NCBI GenBank assembly: GCA_947303335.1
Contig: CAMYYB010000005.1
Span: forward strand, 1 to 64,000
DNA from: an uncultured Bacteroidales bacterium
GTDB lineage: Bacteria > Bacteroidota > Bacteroidia > Bacteroidales > F082
DNA length: 64,000 nt
Reading direction: 5' to 3'
The first letter of the stretch is position 1. Each line of letters starts with the position of its first letter. Of the stretch, positions 25,801-34,200 are shown one piece after another. A program made the position numbers and the translations under genes. The notes below the pieces were generated by a model, which saw only the letters and a list, made by a program, of their open reading frames with translations, did no database searches and was not told where the DNA came from.

Positions 25801-27340
25801 TCGTTCCCCTCAGCAGCTTGGTGACCAGAACGTTAGGCGTGTTGATGCCTTGGTCGGAGAACTCACCTACTTGGTAAACCTCGTCGGAACCGACGATGGT
25901 ATATTGGTAGGCCACAGCAAGGGTCTGGTTGGCGTTGAGGTTGACATTCAGGGAGATAAAACCCAACTTTGAGTTAAGGGTGAACTCGGTGTTGCTCAAG
26001 CGTCGTGCATTCTCTACCTTCTCGAAGTCGATGCCCGCGGTCATGTAGCCCTGCTTTCCGATGCGTAACGGGTCGTGGCTCATATAGTTGGTCACATTGC
26101 TGATGTTACGTATCTGCGTGGTGTCCATGCGGGTCAGCAGGTCGTTGGCCGAGTTGCGGGGATACACTTTGCCTGTATAGCCAGGATGTATCTCGTCGTT
26201 GAAAATCCATTCCTCCTTGCCTTCAGCCACGTCAGTGAGGGCGAGGATGTTACGTGTGTTTTGTGTGCTTGTGTTGGTATTGGTTACCCATACCTCAATT
26301 TTCGTGATGTTGACGCTTGAGGTGACGGTAGGCAGCGTGGCGAGGGCTTCTTCATAGTGGTCGCGGAAGAACTGGCTCAGAAAAAAGTGTCGGTTTTCCT
26401 CATAGTCAAGGCAACTCATCTTGAAGTCGTGGGTCTGTGCGCCGCCCTGCACAGTAATGTTTTGCGACTCGCTTTCCTGATAAGAAACAATAGCCGACAC
26501 AGTGGTATTGCCAAACTTCAACTTGCTCTTCACACCGAACAGTTGCTGTGTACCGGTGATGAGGGTGCTGTTAAGCGGGAAGCTGACATTACCGGCTTCG
26601 AGCAACTGTATAATCTCGTCTTCCTTGCCTTGGTATTTCAGGTCCAGTTTATCCTGATAATTGAAGGTCGCTTTGGTGTTCTTGTTGATGTTGAAGTTGA
26701 TTTTGTCTCCAATCTTAGCTATCACGTTCATCTGGATGTCCATATCCATGACGAATTCGTTGTGGCGTTTCCATTGTTCGCTGCGCGATGGGTCGTCACG
26801 ATAAGTGTGTTTGAGGCCAAAGGTCAGGTCGACGGAGCCTTGTGGACGGATGTCGACGGTGTTGCTGCCAAAGATGGTCTCAAAGCCTTTGCCGCCGATA
26901 AACATGGGCGGAATGATGGAGTTGCCGTTAGTGGTTGAGCGGGCGTTTTGGGCGCGGCGCTCTTTCCAATACTCTTTGATGCCTTTCTTGTTTTGATACT
27001 CAAAGTATTCGTTTTCGGTCAGCGTGGTGGGGGTGTCGTAATAGAAGTCGCCGATGCGGCGTTTGAAGGTGTATTGGCGCGTCACCGGGTCGTAGATAAT
27101 CTCGGTTTGGTAGTTCGACGGGTCACTCAGGTAGAGTGGTGACTGGTTGTTGAGGTCCTCTATCGGGTTGCCACTGTTGACGGGGATGGGGTAGATGACC
27201 TTATTGGTGTCCGGTTCAACGGGGAAAGGGGCATATACGTAGGGTAGGGGAAAGGACTCCAAATCAGCAGCTGCCAATCGACAGAAAGGCAGCAGGCTAA
27301 AAAGCAGGATAATGATATGTTTTGTATGTCGAGTATTCAT
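19841..27340 (-). CDS. sprA: T9SS outer-membrane translocon SprA/Sov
   Basis: This 2499-aa protein is the giant outer-membrane barrel through which T9SS cargo leaves the cell. It has a signal peptide (HIIILLFSLLPFCRLAAA) and then long beta-strand-rich sequence over its whole length, with SprA N-terminal-type segments repeated near residues 60-500 and 950-1400 (LDLKYQGKEDEIIQLLEAGN, NVSFPLNSTLITGTQ, FEGAKSTIDLRLPTMWNLAS). A Gly/Asn/Arg-rich insert lies near residue 1990 (RRNNTNGRNNNQRGGK). The C-terminal part ends with the barrel-type strands AQAFFKRDMADPFVVNNFYN and YAGVTIRFNLAQ. Size, gene order (ruvA just upstream, gcvH downstream) and the presence of many T9SS cargo genes next door all agree. 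It lies 13 bases behind ruvA. Confidence 0.95.
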   Translation of the reverse strand: MNTRHTKHIIILLFSLLPFCRLAAADLESFPLPYVYAPFPVEPDTNKVIYPIPVNSGNPIEDLNNQSPLYLSDPSNYQTEIIYDPVTRQYTFKRRIGDFYYDTPTTLTENEYFEYQNKKGIKEYWKERRAQNARSTTNGNSIIPPMFIGGKGFETIFGSNTVDIRPQGSVDLTFGLKHTYRDDPSRSEQWKRHNEFVMDMDIQMNVIAKIGDKINFNINKNTKATFNYQDKLDLKYQGKEDEIIQLLEAGNVSFPLNSTLITGTQQLFGVKSKLKFGNTTVSAIVSYQESESQNITVQGGAQTHDFKMSCLDYEENRHFFLSQFFRDHYEEALATLPTVTSSVNITKIEVWVTNTNTSTQNTRNILALTDVAEGKEEWIFNDEIHPGYTGKVYPRNSANDLLTRMDTTQIRNISNVTNYMSHDPLRIGKQGYMTAGIDFEKVENARRLSNTEFTLNSKLGFISLNVNLNANQTLAVAYQYTIVGSDEVYQVGEFSDQGINTPNVLVTKLLRGTTVNTKMPIWNLMMKNVYNFRAYQVGSQDFMMYIFYNGNSNSTPIGYFTEGSAKGVSLLHLMGLDNLTTQNNPVAGGDGVFDFLDNAATQGGTINSANGRIFFPVLEPFGKHIRDKIFPNEPDLANKYAYDSLYTMTKTAAEQYSEKNKFSLNGFYSSQSGSEISLNAMNVAQGSVTVTAGGTQLVENVDYTVDYTLGRVTIINEGVLNSGTPINISLESNSGFSALKKTFLGTRVEHEFNPDFRLGGTVLYLGERSYTQKINYGEEAIANTIYGADISYHTDARWLTTAINALPGISTKATSRINIDGEFARFIPGLSRSVSEPGTSYIDDFEGAKSTIDLRLPTMWNLASTPQNQTDLFPEAAANTGLNYGKNRAKLAWYVIANDIFYDRYYNYRPSNITTEELSKNSVRQVLETELYPTKDIETGTQTNMSVLNLAYYPDERGPYNYDVDPTPYSFGIDADGKLNNPQSRWAGIMRKMETTDFEATNIEYLEFWLMDPFSEEEYQNNPGKLYINFGDVSEDLLRDGRKFYENGMPTSEVVENVDTTIWGRVPTLQDLVGTFSNMSSARPFQDIGYDGLRNEDERSFFEDTYLNHIRNRYGEGSAAYINAYSDPSGDDYHYFRSSEWDQSSDPKYSSILYRYKQYNGPEGNSPSDQQQSNETYTTSNSTLPNAEDFNNDNTLSESERYYQYVIDLDPAKMVIGRNHIADIFESTNVSLPNGQIGGVTWYQFRIPIRQPDKVVGHIDDYSSIRFMRMFVKDFQKPIVLRFATLDLVKGEWRTYSQSIQAPGEYQPNDNSNETTFDISAVSINENSRREPVPYVIPPGIQQELMVGTVQTTRINEQSLQLSVQKLVDGDGRAVYKTTDFDLRQYKYLKMFVHAEAAHEEEPLEDQDLTVFLRVGTDFTENYYEYEVPLKVTPWGTPYTNKEGIWPEINNIDIRLEDLVEVKQRRNEAMNVPNSNVHLNYIYSEKVRKGIVDGKEYFHSIKVIGNPSISDVEAMMIGIRNPRRQNLASEDDGMPKSAVVWVNELRLTDLSSKGGVAATGRIEATLADLGRVSVSGNYSSAGFGPLDSDITSNTFEANSAFSVSTDLELGKFVESTGLKVPMHFDYGQTNITPLYNPYDPDIKMKEALAALNNDEERKELTSKIHDYTRYKNINFMNVRKERVQKRRRDDDEQGKEQPKENPRDPNRGLSGGRNNMPKVHFWDLENFNASFSYSETFQENTDIRYYLTKNYRGGLGYNYAGNPKPVEPFAKAKWASKPALQIIKDINFYYAPKSITFNTEMYRLFSEREMRNKSGGDIIITPTYSKQWDWTRNYQLRYDLTKALNFDYSAQAQAYVYEPAGYVDRKENPEEWQLYRDTIKNELRKLGTTSHYQQSLNATYTLPINKIPLFNWINTSASYQGTYSWTASAHSIQDRLGNTIENSNNIQGNATLDFTKLYSKVPYLKNLGSSNRRNNTNGRNNNQRGGKDEDDKDKGEKDGNQTSDSTKLKPKVNYGKIVLDNTLRILTMVKKVSGTYSLVNGQTLPGYMLQPDYIGLSVKGGSPGVGFVFGSSFGKDADIYSKAVAYSIDMNEAQGWLTRDSILSEPYRRRKTETINYRVNAEPFQGFKIDITGQRNYAENYQHYFRFNNEIQQFDMFTPTNGGSFSSSYFMMPTSFVGGDSLNSQSQLYDNMMANRKIIAERLARNNAQWIENVNEYIYDTMAGDYFPKGYTSNSMDVLMYSFISAYSGQDANKIKLSPFSTFPLPNWTVTFNGLTNIPAVSKLFKTISLSHSYKSNYTISAWATNVYYDESNSIQTYENSETIIPKFDIQQIVLNEQYQPLIGIDVGLQNSMTGNFQFKKSRTLTLSFANNQLTEVNSREIVIGAGYRLKGLKFNIVSLSGDSNSKGKAKTVNNDLVFKLDIGFRKDVTILRRIDENNHQVSAGQNKINIYLTADYNFSQRLSAQAFFKRDMADPFVVNNFYNSTTYAGVTIRFNLAQ

Positions 27341-27353
27341 CTAATCTATACTA

Positions 27354-27935
27354 TTACAACACTTTAAGGGCTTCTTTAATTAGCGTTTCGACCGTAGCGT
27401 CAGGCATTTGCCTGAGCAGTTTGTCGAGTGCCTTGTCGACAGCGACTTTGTTGAAGCCCAATATAGTCAATGCTGATAACGCTTCATTCTTTATAGTATT
27501 GTTTTGTGCGGCAAAAATTTCGGTGGGGAAGTCGTTTTTCTTCAGTTTGTCTTTCAAGTCGATGATGATGCGTTGAGCGGTCTTGGGACCAATGCCTTTC
27601 ACGGCTTGTATGGTTTTCACGTCGTCATTGGCAATGGCGTTGCTCAATTCGTTGACGGTGAGCGAGCTGAGGATGATTCTGGCAGTGTTGCAGCCTATGC
27701 CAGATACTGTGATGAGCTGTTCGAAGAGGTCGCGTTCTTGGGTGGTGTAGAAGCCAAACAGGTTATGGGCGTCCTCAAGGATTTGCTCATGCGTATATAG
27801 GCGCACCTCTTCCTTCTCGCCGATGGCGGTGAAGGTATTGAGGGTGATGTTGATGAAATAGCCGATGCCGTGGTTATCGACGACAGTGTAAGTGGGCGAT
27901 TTTTCAACTACTTTCCCTGAGATATAGGCGTACAT
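27354..27935 (-). CDS. ruvA: Holliday junction DNA helicase subunit RuvA
   Basis: This 193-aa cytosolic protein binds four-way DNA junctions and loads the RuvB motor. It has an OB-fold N-terminal domain (MYAYISGKVVEKSPTYTVVD, LYTHEQILEDAHNLFGF), two helix-hairpin-helix motifs (ITVSGIGCNTARIIL and IQAVKGIGPKTAQRII) and a C-terminal domain III (EALSALTILGFNKVAVDKALDKLL). I use the second Met: the 15 residues encoded further upstream are not family-like and the promoter box lies within that stretch. It is the first gene of the run ruvA-sprA. Confidence 0.95.
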   Translation of the reverse strand: MYAYISGKVVEKSPTYTVVDNHGIGYFINITLNTFTAIGEKEEVRLYTHEQILEDAHNLFGFYTTQERDLFEQLITVSGIGCNTARIILSSLTVNELSNAIANDDVKTIQAVKGIGPKTAQRIIIDLKDKLKKNDFPTEIFAAQNNTIKNEALSALTILGFNKVAVDKALDKLLRQMPDATVETLIKEALKVL

Positions 27936-27956
27936 ATATGCGCGTTTATTTAACGC

Positions 27957-27965
27957 GCAAAGATA
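27957..27965 (-). promoter_or_regulatory. -7 box of the ruvA-sprA operon
   Basis: The minus strand reads TATCTTTGC, 21 bases before the chosen ruvA ATG, matching TAnnTTTG. The same nine bases occur upstream of the genes starting at 43194 and 46149. Confidence 0.65.
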
Positions 27966-28146
27966 CAACAATTTTGGCATACGGCAACAGGATGATGAAA
28001 AACAACAGAAAAGGTGTCGTTTTTATTTCACTTTATGGCAGCACGGTTTTGCACAGTGACTCGTGACAGTGTGATGGTTCGATATGGGGTGTTTTGACTA
28101 TTGCATGGCTTGTTTTTCTACTGGGTCAAGTACTGCAAATAATACC

Positions 28147-28184
28147 AAAAAAAGAGAGCGACTAAAATGGTCGCTCTCTTTTTC
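28147..28184. terminator. Intrinsic terminator after the 2273-aa T9SS gene
   Basis: A long stem AAAAAGAGAGCGAC / GTCGCTCTCTTTTT with a loop of about 7 bases lies 20 bases beyond the stop of the minus-strand gene at 28204. It separates the cargo array from the ruvA-sprA operon. Confidence 0.9.
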
Positions 28185-28203
28185 ATATCCGTCTTTGGAC
28201 AGA

Positions 28204-31200
28204 TTAACGTGTTGTGACCAGTCTTCTGGTGGTGGTGCCGTTGGCGGTGACCACTCTCAGCAGATAGGTACCGGCGGCTTGACTGCCAAGGTTGATTTGC
28301 AGGAAGTCGTTCTCAACCTCAGTGGAGAGGATGGTTTGACCATAGGTGTTGACCACCTCAACCTTCTGGATTCCCGTGCCCTCAATGTTGAAGACACCCT
28401 TTGACGGGTTGGGGTAGACGTTGACAAACAGTTGGTCAGCATCAATGCCGAGCGTGCTGAAGTGCAAGGTGACAGGTTCAGTCAATGTGCCTGCCAAACC
28501 GTCAATAGTGTAGGTAATCTGCTCTCTCGAAGCACCCGTTTCGCTTCCGTCAGTCAGCACAAAGTGCAGGTTCTCTTCTTTGTCGCCGAATACCAGCAGG
28601 AAGGCCACATAGCGGTCGAAAGGCTCGATGTACATCAACTTAACGCTACCACGGCACTCGTCGCCCACGAAAGCAGCCAGCTCATACTCGTCGGAGCGCA
28701 GCTCTTCACCGTTCACTTCGACAACAGCAGTGATGAGCATATTGTCGGCGTAGTTCTCGCCAGCTGGGATGTAGGCGTTGTCGGCAGGCGTGATGTTAGG
28801 CTCAATGGTACCGTTTTCGCGACCCGTTTGGAAGACCAGCGTCTTTGAGTTATAGTCGTTCGACTTATACATGTAGCCTTGTCCAGGCTCCAAGGAATTC
28901 ATGGTGCCGTACCATTCGTTATAGCTGCCTGAGGAGACATAGGTGGCCGACACGTTCCTGCCCTTGATGATATCGTTGGGCTGGGCATTGAGACCGCTCA
29001 GGGCATCATTCACACTGATGCTTTCGGCAACGGGATAGCCCATCCAGTTCCAGCCATAGTTGATAAGGATGGGATGATTGGAAGATTGTGCCGGAGCACC
29101 GTTGACCATGGCGTTGCAGGTCTCACTGGTGTGAATCTTGTACATTTGCTCGTTGTTGATGGCGTTGAGATGTCCATACCAGTAGCCGGTGCCTTGATAC
29201 TCGAAGTAGTCAACGCTGGCATCCTTACCCTGGATGCGGATGCCCGCACCACCTAAGCTGTTTTCTAACAGTTGCAGGCCGTTGATGCCCTCTTGCTCGA
29301 CGTAGGTGCTCCACCAGTTCCAGCCGGCGGCAAGCGGTGTCTCTTGGATATAGGTGAAGTGGGCCACGCATTCGGAATCCTCAGTTACCAAGAAGGTATA
29401 GGTGGCGTCAGTGGAAACCACCTCGCCGTTGATGGTCCAGTTCACAAACGAGTAATCTGAGGTGGGCGTTGCTGTTAACGTGCAGGGGAATCCGTTAATG
29501 TATGAGCCCTCGCCTGTGGCGACACCATACTCTTCAGGATCGGCACTAACAGTCACCTCATATATGGCACCGCCAATCGTCTGCGGGCAACTCATCGAGT
29601 AGTAGATGTTGTAATTGGGCAATGTGTTAGGACCGTCATATACTACGCGGACAGAGTATTCATGCTCGTAGCTGCCGCCTTCGTCAAAGTAACTGTTCTC
29701 GGTCGTCATGCCCAACAGTTCGCCGTCGCGGTAGAGCATATAACCAACAATCTCCATACAATGCGTATCACCTGTACCATCTGTCTTTTGGAAATAGAAG
29801 TTGCATTCCTGATTAGAATAGTTGGTGAGCATCAGGATATAATACTCGCCCGCCTGAGCGGTTTCAGGTATATGGCAAGTTTCGTCCCAATTCGATGTAT
29901 AGCTGCAATCAGCAATCTTGTCTTCCGTCAATCCGTATGGGCAGGGAGTATGCGGATCGTCGAAGGGGCCCCAGCAGCAGAAGTCGATGTCCACGCTCGG
30001 GTCGCTGTACATATTGATATCGATGTTGCCAGGATTGTCGATACGCAAATAATACCAAGACGGATTAGGTCTACTGTATAGACAACCATAGTCTGGACCT
30101 TCTTCACCAGTTCCAGCATTCACACTGGCTGGATAACCTATCAAACCATATTCGAGACACAATTGTTGTGCATTGGTGCTGATGCTGTTGCCATTTCTTG
30201 TTGATTCACCATTATCATACTCCCAGGTAATGAGGTAGCCATTGTCAACGGTTGCACCCAACAGGTTGTTGACACCTTCGAAGTTGCTGCACGATTGGTA
30301 CATCCAATCAGTTTCGCTCCATTCGCCAATACCAGAGGAATACACGGAAGTCACCTTCAAGTGGTAAGTCTCACCGTCAACAAGTTCTTCAACGGGCAGT
30401 TGTATATAGTCATTGTAAGTGACACCTTGGTATATCATGTTATCTTCGGTATCAGAAAGTACCACTTGATACCCCTCAAAGTGTCTGTAGTGATCCCATG
30501 TCGCCCAACCTGTGCTTGAGACATAGAGATTGTATGTACTATAGATCTTTTCATTGAGTACATAGTTCAATGATGTCGCATCCCATATACTAACTTCTTC
30601 AGTGATAGTTTCATAGCCTGGGGTAAAGATTTGCACTTGATAATCACCGCGACGGAAGTTATCCCAAGCATAGTACCCTGAAGCATCCAAGGTAACATTG
30701 TCAATTGGGAACAAAGCTTGTTCTCTTGGGTTGAGGTTAGTAAAATTTATTACAACTCCCTCAGGGCTGTCGCCACTGTTGAGACTCACAGTGATGTTCA
30801 CCTCGTCTTCGTTGAGGTACATATTCTTTTCAAGGTAATTTGACCATACAGGTTTGCTCTCGCGTGGCTCTTGGATTGTGTTGCCTGGCTCGAAAATGGT
30901 AATGTCGTCGACATCCAAATAGAACATATCGCTACAGTTGAAGTGACGAATGGCCACGTACCCCATGCCATCGTAGGCACTCAAGTCAACAGTGTACTGC
31001 ATCCAAGTGGTTTGGTTACGGCTGTTACGTATGGTTTTCTTAGCACCATTGCTCTTGGCACCGATGGTCCATTCCTGAAGCATGGTGAATGCAGAAGCAT
31101 CGGTGTTGCTGGTCGTAGAAACTGCAACGCCGAAGTGCTCAGCACCATAGCTGGCATCCTGAGCGCAAGCCCAGAATGTAATGCTACCGCCGAGCTGCAC

Positions 31201-34200
31201 TTGGGGCGAAACCAGATAATTGTCAGGAAAGATTACACCATAATTGTTGTCGTAGCTCTGGCTGATGACCAAGTCGGTAGAACCATTGTGGCCATAACCA
31301 GTACCTCCGAGTTTTTCGCTGCCCATCTTCCATCCATAGCCAGCAGGGCTTCCGCCGTCGATGGTGGTCCAGCCTTGCATGCCATCGTCGAAGTTATAAG
31401 TCTGGTCGCCACGAGTATTGTTAATACTCACAGGCTCACTCCAATGGATAGGAGCTTCAGTCATCTCGCTACGGTTGCCAGCATACACGACACCGACACC
31501 CCACTTGTAGACACCAGGCTCAGCATCCTCCCAAGTTACATCGATGAATTCGGTGTCAGTTATGCTATCTGCAAGAAGTACAGTGTTTTCTGTTGTATAA
31601 GGCCCATTGTTATATGCATCAGTGCGATAGTACCGATAGTGTGATAAAGCACGATTTGGAGTATTTTTATTGGGATTGCTGATGACAATATCGTCTATCA
31701 TCAGATAGAATTGGTCACTGCAGTTGAAGTGACGAATGGCGATATACTTTTGACCAGCATAAGCACTAAGGTCGACGCTATAGAGCATCCATTCTGTCTG
31801 GACTCGTTGACCCCGGATACCATCGTGACGTTCGCCCTTGCTCTGAATGGTCCATTCGTTTACCATGGTCCAATTACTTGTGCCATCATCTGAGACAAAC
31901 ACACCAAAGTGTTCGGCGCCGTAGTAGGAATCCTGAGCGCAGGCATAGAAACTGAATAAGCAGCCGTCAGTGATATTTACTATTGGGGACACCAGATAAT
32001 TGTCAGGATAGACAATGCCGTATGTGTTTTCGTAGCTTTGACTCAATATGCAGTCATTTGAGGCATTATGGCCAAAGCCATTGCCCATCTTTATGCGGGC
32101 AAGTTGCCAACCATAGCCTTGCGGGCTGCCTCCGTCGATGGTCGTCCAACCAGAAGGAATTTGGCTGTCTTCGAAATCGTATACTATGTTGTTAATATCC
32201 CCTAAGGATACTTTAACATAAGGGCTATTCGGGTTTTCTGCATCAGGATAATACTCAGCAATGACGCGTGGGACAGGATAGAAGTACTCATCCATGATGT
32301 AGTCAATTGGGCTCATTGTCTCGTTGTAAGTGATAGTAATCGGGTTGCTTTGGACAGGTTCATTGATGGTTTGGTAGCCGCTGCAACTGGCCGAGCCATT
32401 GTATACACCAGCACAAATATGACCGCTATAATAGCCCTGACTGTTGGTTGTGAAGTTGTAGGTGCGGTTCACACCGAACTCGTCGGTTCCAACCAAAGTT
32501 ACGGTGGCATTGGCAATACTTGTCACGCTGTCTTGCTCGTACACATAGCCGTTCACGTCGCCATAGCCAGAGACATAGACTGCAACAGCATTCGAGGGAG
32601 CAGATTCGCCTTCATCGTACACTGCGGTGACATAGTAAGTATAGCTATTCATGTTGTAGGCTAAAGGACCGTCAGTATAGGTTGTGGCACCAATGTTGTC
32701 CATTTCTGTGCTACCGATTAATTCTCCATCGCGATACACGTTATAATAGTGGTAAGCACGATCGACAACAGCGTTCCAGTTAAGGGTGATGGTCTCGTCG
32801 TTGAATACAGTGTAGTCAACAGGGAAAAGATTCTGAGGAGCATTGAGGTGCGTGGTAAATCCCCACACCGGACTGCTCACACCCTCAGGGCAATTCTCAT
32901 TACTGAACTCTACATGCCAGAAGTAGTTGGTGTTGTTTCTGAGATAAGACAGCGTAAAACTGTCGGTCATAGTATTATTCCATTCGGTGATGATGGTCTG
33001 TTCATGTTCTGGGTCGGGGTAGTAAGAGGTTCCGAAAACCAGACGCCAAGCAGTGGCATATTCAGGATTTGTCCAGTGCAGCGTGACAGAGAATGATTCA
33101 ATTTCGGTGGCATTATCTTCGGGATAAGGGTAAAACTCAAACTCGTCAACCAAAGGGCAAGGCATATCCTCAAAACTGATGTTGACACCAAAGTCAGCAT
33201 CGGTTGACGAAGCAACTAAATAGTAAGTGCCAGGAGTCAGGCCGAGATTTTCGATGATGTTGTTGTAATAGTTGCTGTTGGCAGTCAAACCTGTATAATT
33301 ATTAGTAGCCATCGGGCCGCCTTCGCCGTTGAAGTCCTCAGTGTAGAGGGCTACTTTGCTGTTTTCGGCAGTCTCGTCAACAAAGGCATTGATGATTATG
33401 TCGGTATTCACCTCGAACTTATATACGGCATCCACCCCTTCTTCGATTTCGGGGAAGGGCAGGGTGTAGTCGTTATGCAGCTCGGTAGGCATAATCTGCG
33501 AAGGAATACCTTGGTAGCTGAAGCCAGAGGATACAGCACCGAGATCATATGCCAGTTCCCAGACATCTGGACAGGCAGGGTCGTATGGCTCCGCCATAAT
33601 GGTCCAAGTAGCGATGTCAGGTTCCTCACCATAAAGAACCATCATTTGCCATTCGGTATCAGTGGATTCACCCGTAGCCAATTGGATATCGACCACCTCA
33701 TTACGAGCGATGTTAAATGGCGTTTCAGGGGTTACGATGGAGAAATAACCTTGGGGCGTGAAGTCGATTAGACTCACCATAGTGTTCGAACTTTTGTTAC
33801 GCATCTGGAAGGTGAAAGGTTCCATCCAATAGCCATTCGGACGCGAACCGACGTTAATGCTATTGATTTCTTCACCGTTTTGCATTACAACAAGTGGATG
33901 GAAAACGCCACCTGAACTAATGTATGAAAAGTTGGTCTTGGGCAGGAAGTTGCGCTGGGTGGCCGTAATGCTGCTCAAGCCGCTGTAGTTGTATCCACTA
34001 ATAGAAGCTCCATCAACAGCTTCACCAGCCCAGGTAACGGACTTGTAGTTACCTGTAGTAATGTTATAAATTCCAACAAGCAGGTTACCACCATTGTATT
34101 GGTAAGGCGTAATGAAGTTGATGGTCATCTCAGCGCCAGTACCATCGAGAGCACCTTCATAAACAACGGTGCCGGGACCGTAGAAGCTACTGATGGAAGC

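Noticed and set aside
19841-27340. Many long antisense frames inside sprA and the other giant genes
   Set aside because: They are shadows of GC-biased codons of the real frame and have no family-like motifs.
27936-27980. Longer RuvA start with 15 extra residues
   Set aside because: The extra residues are not RuvA-like and contain the -7 promoter box at 27957-27965.
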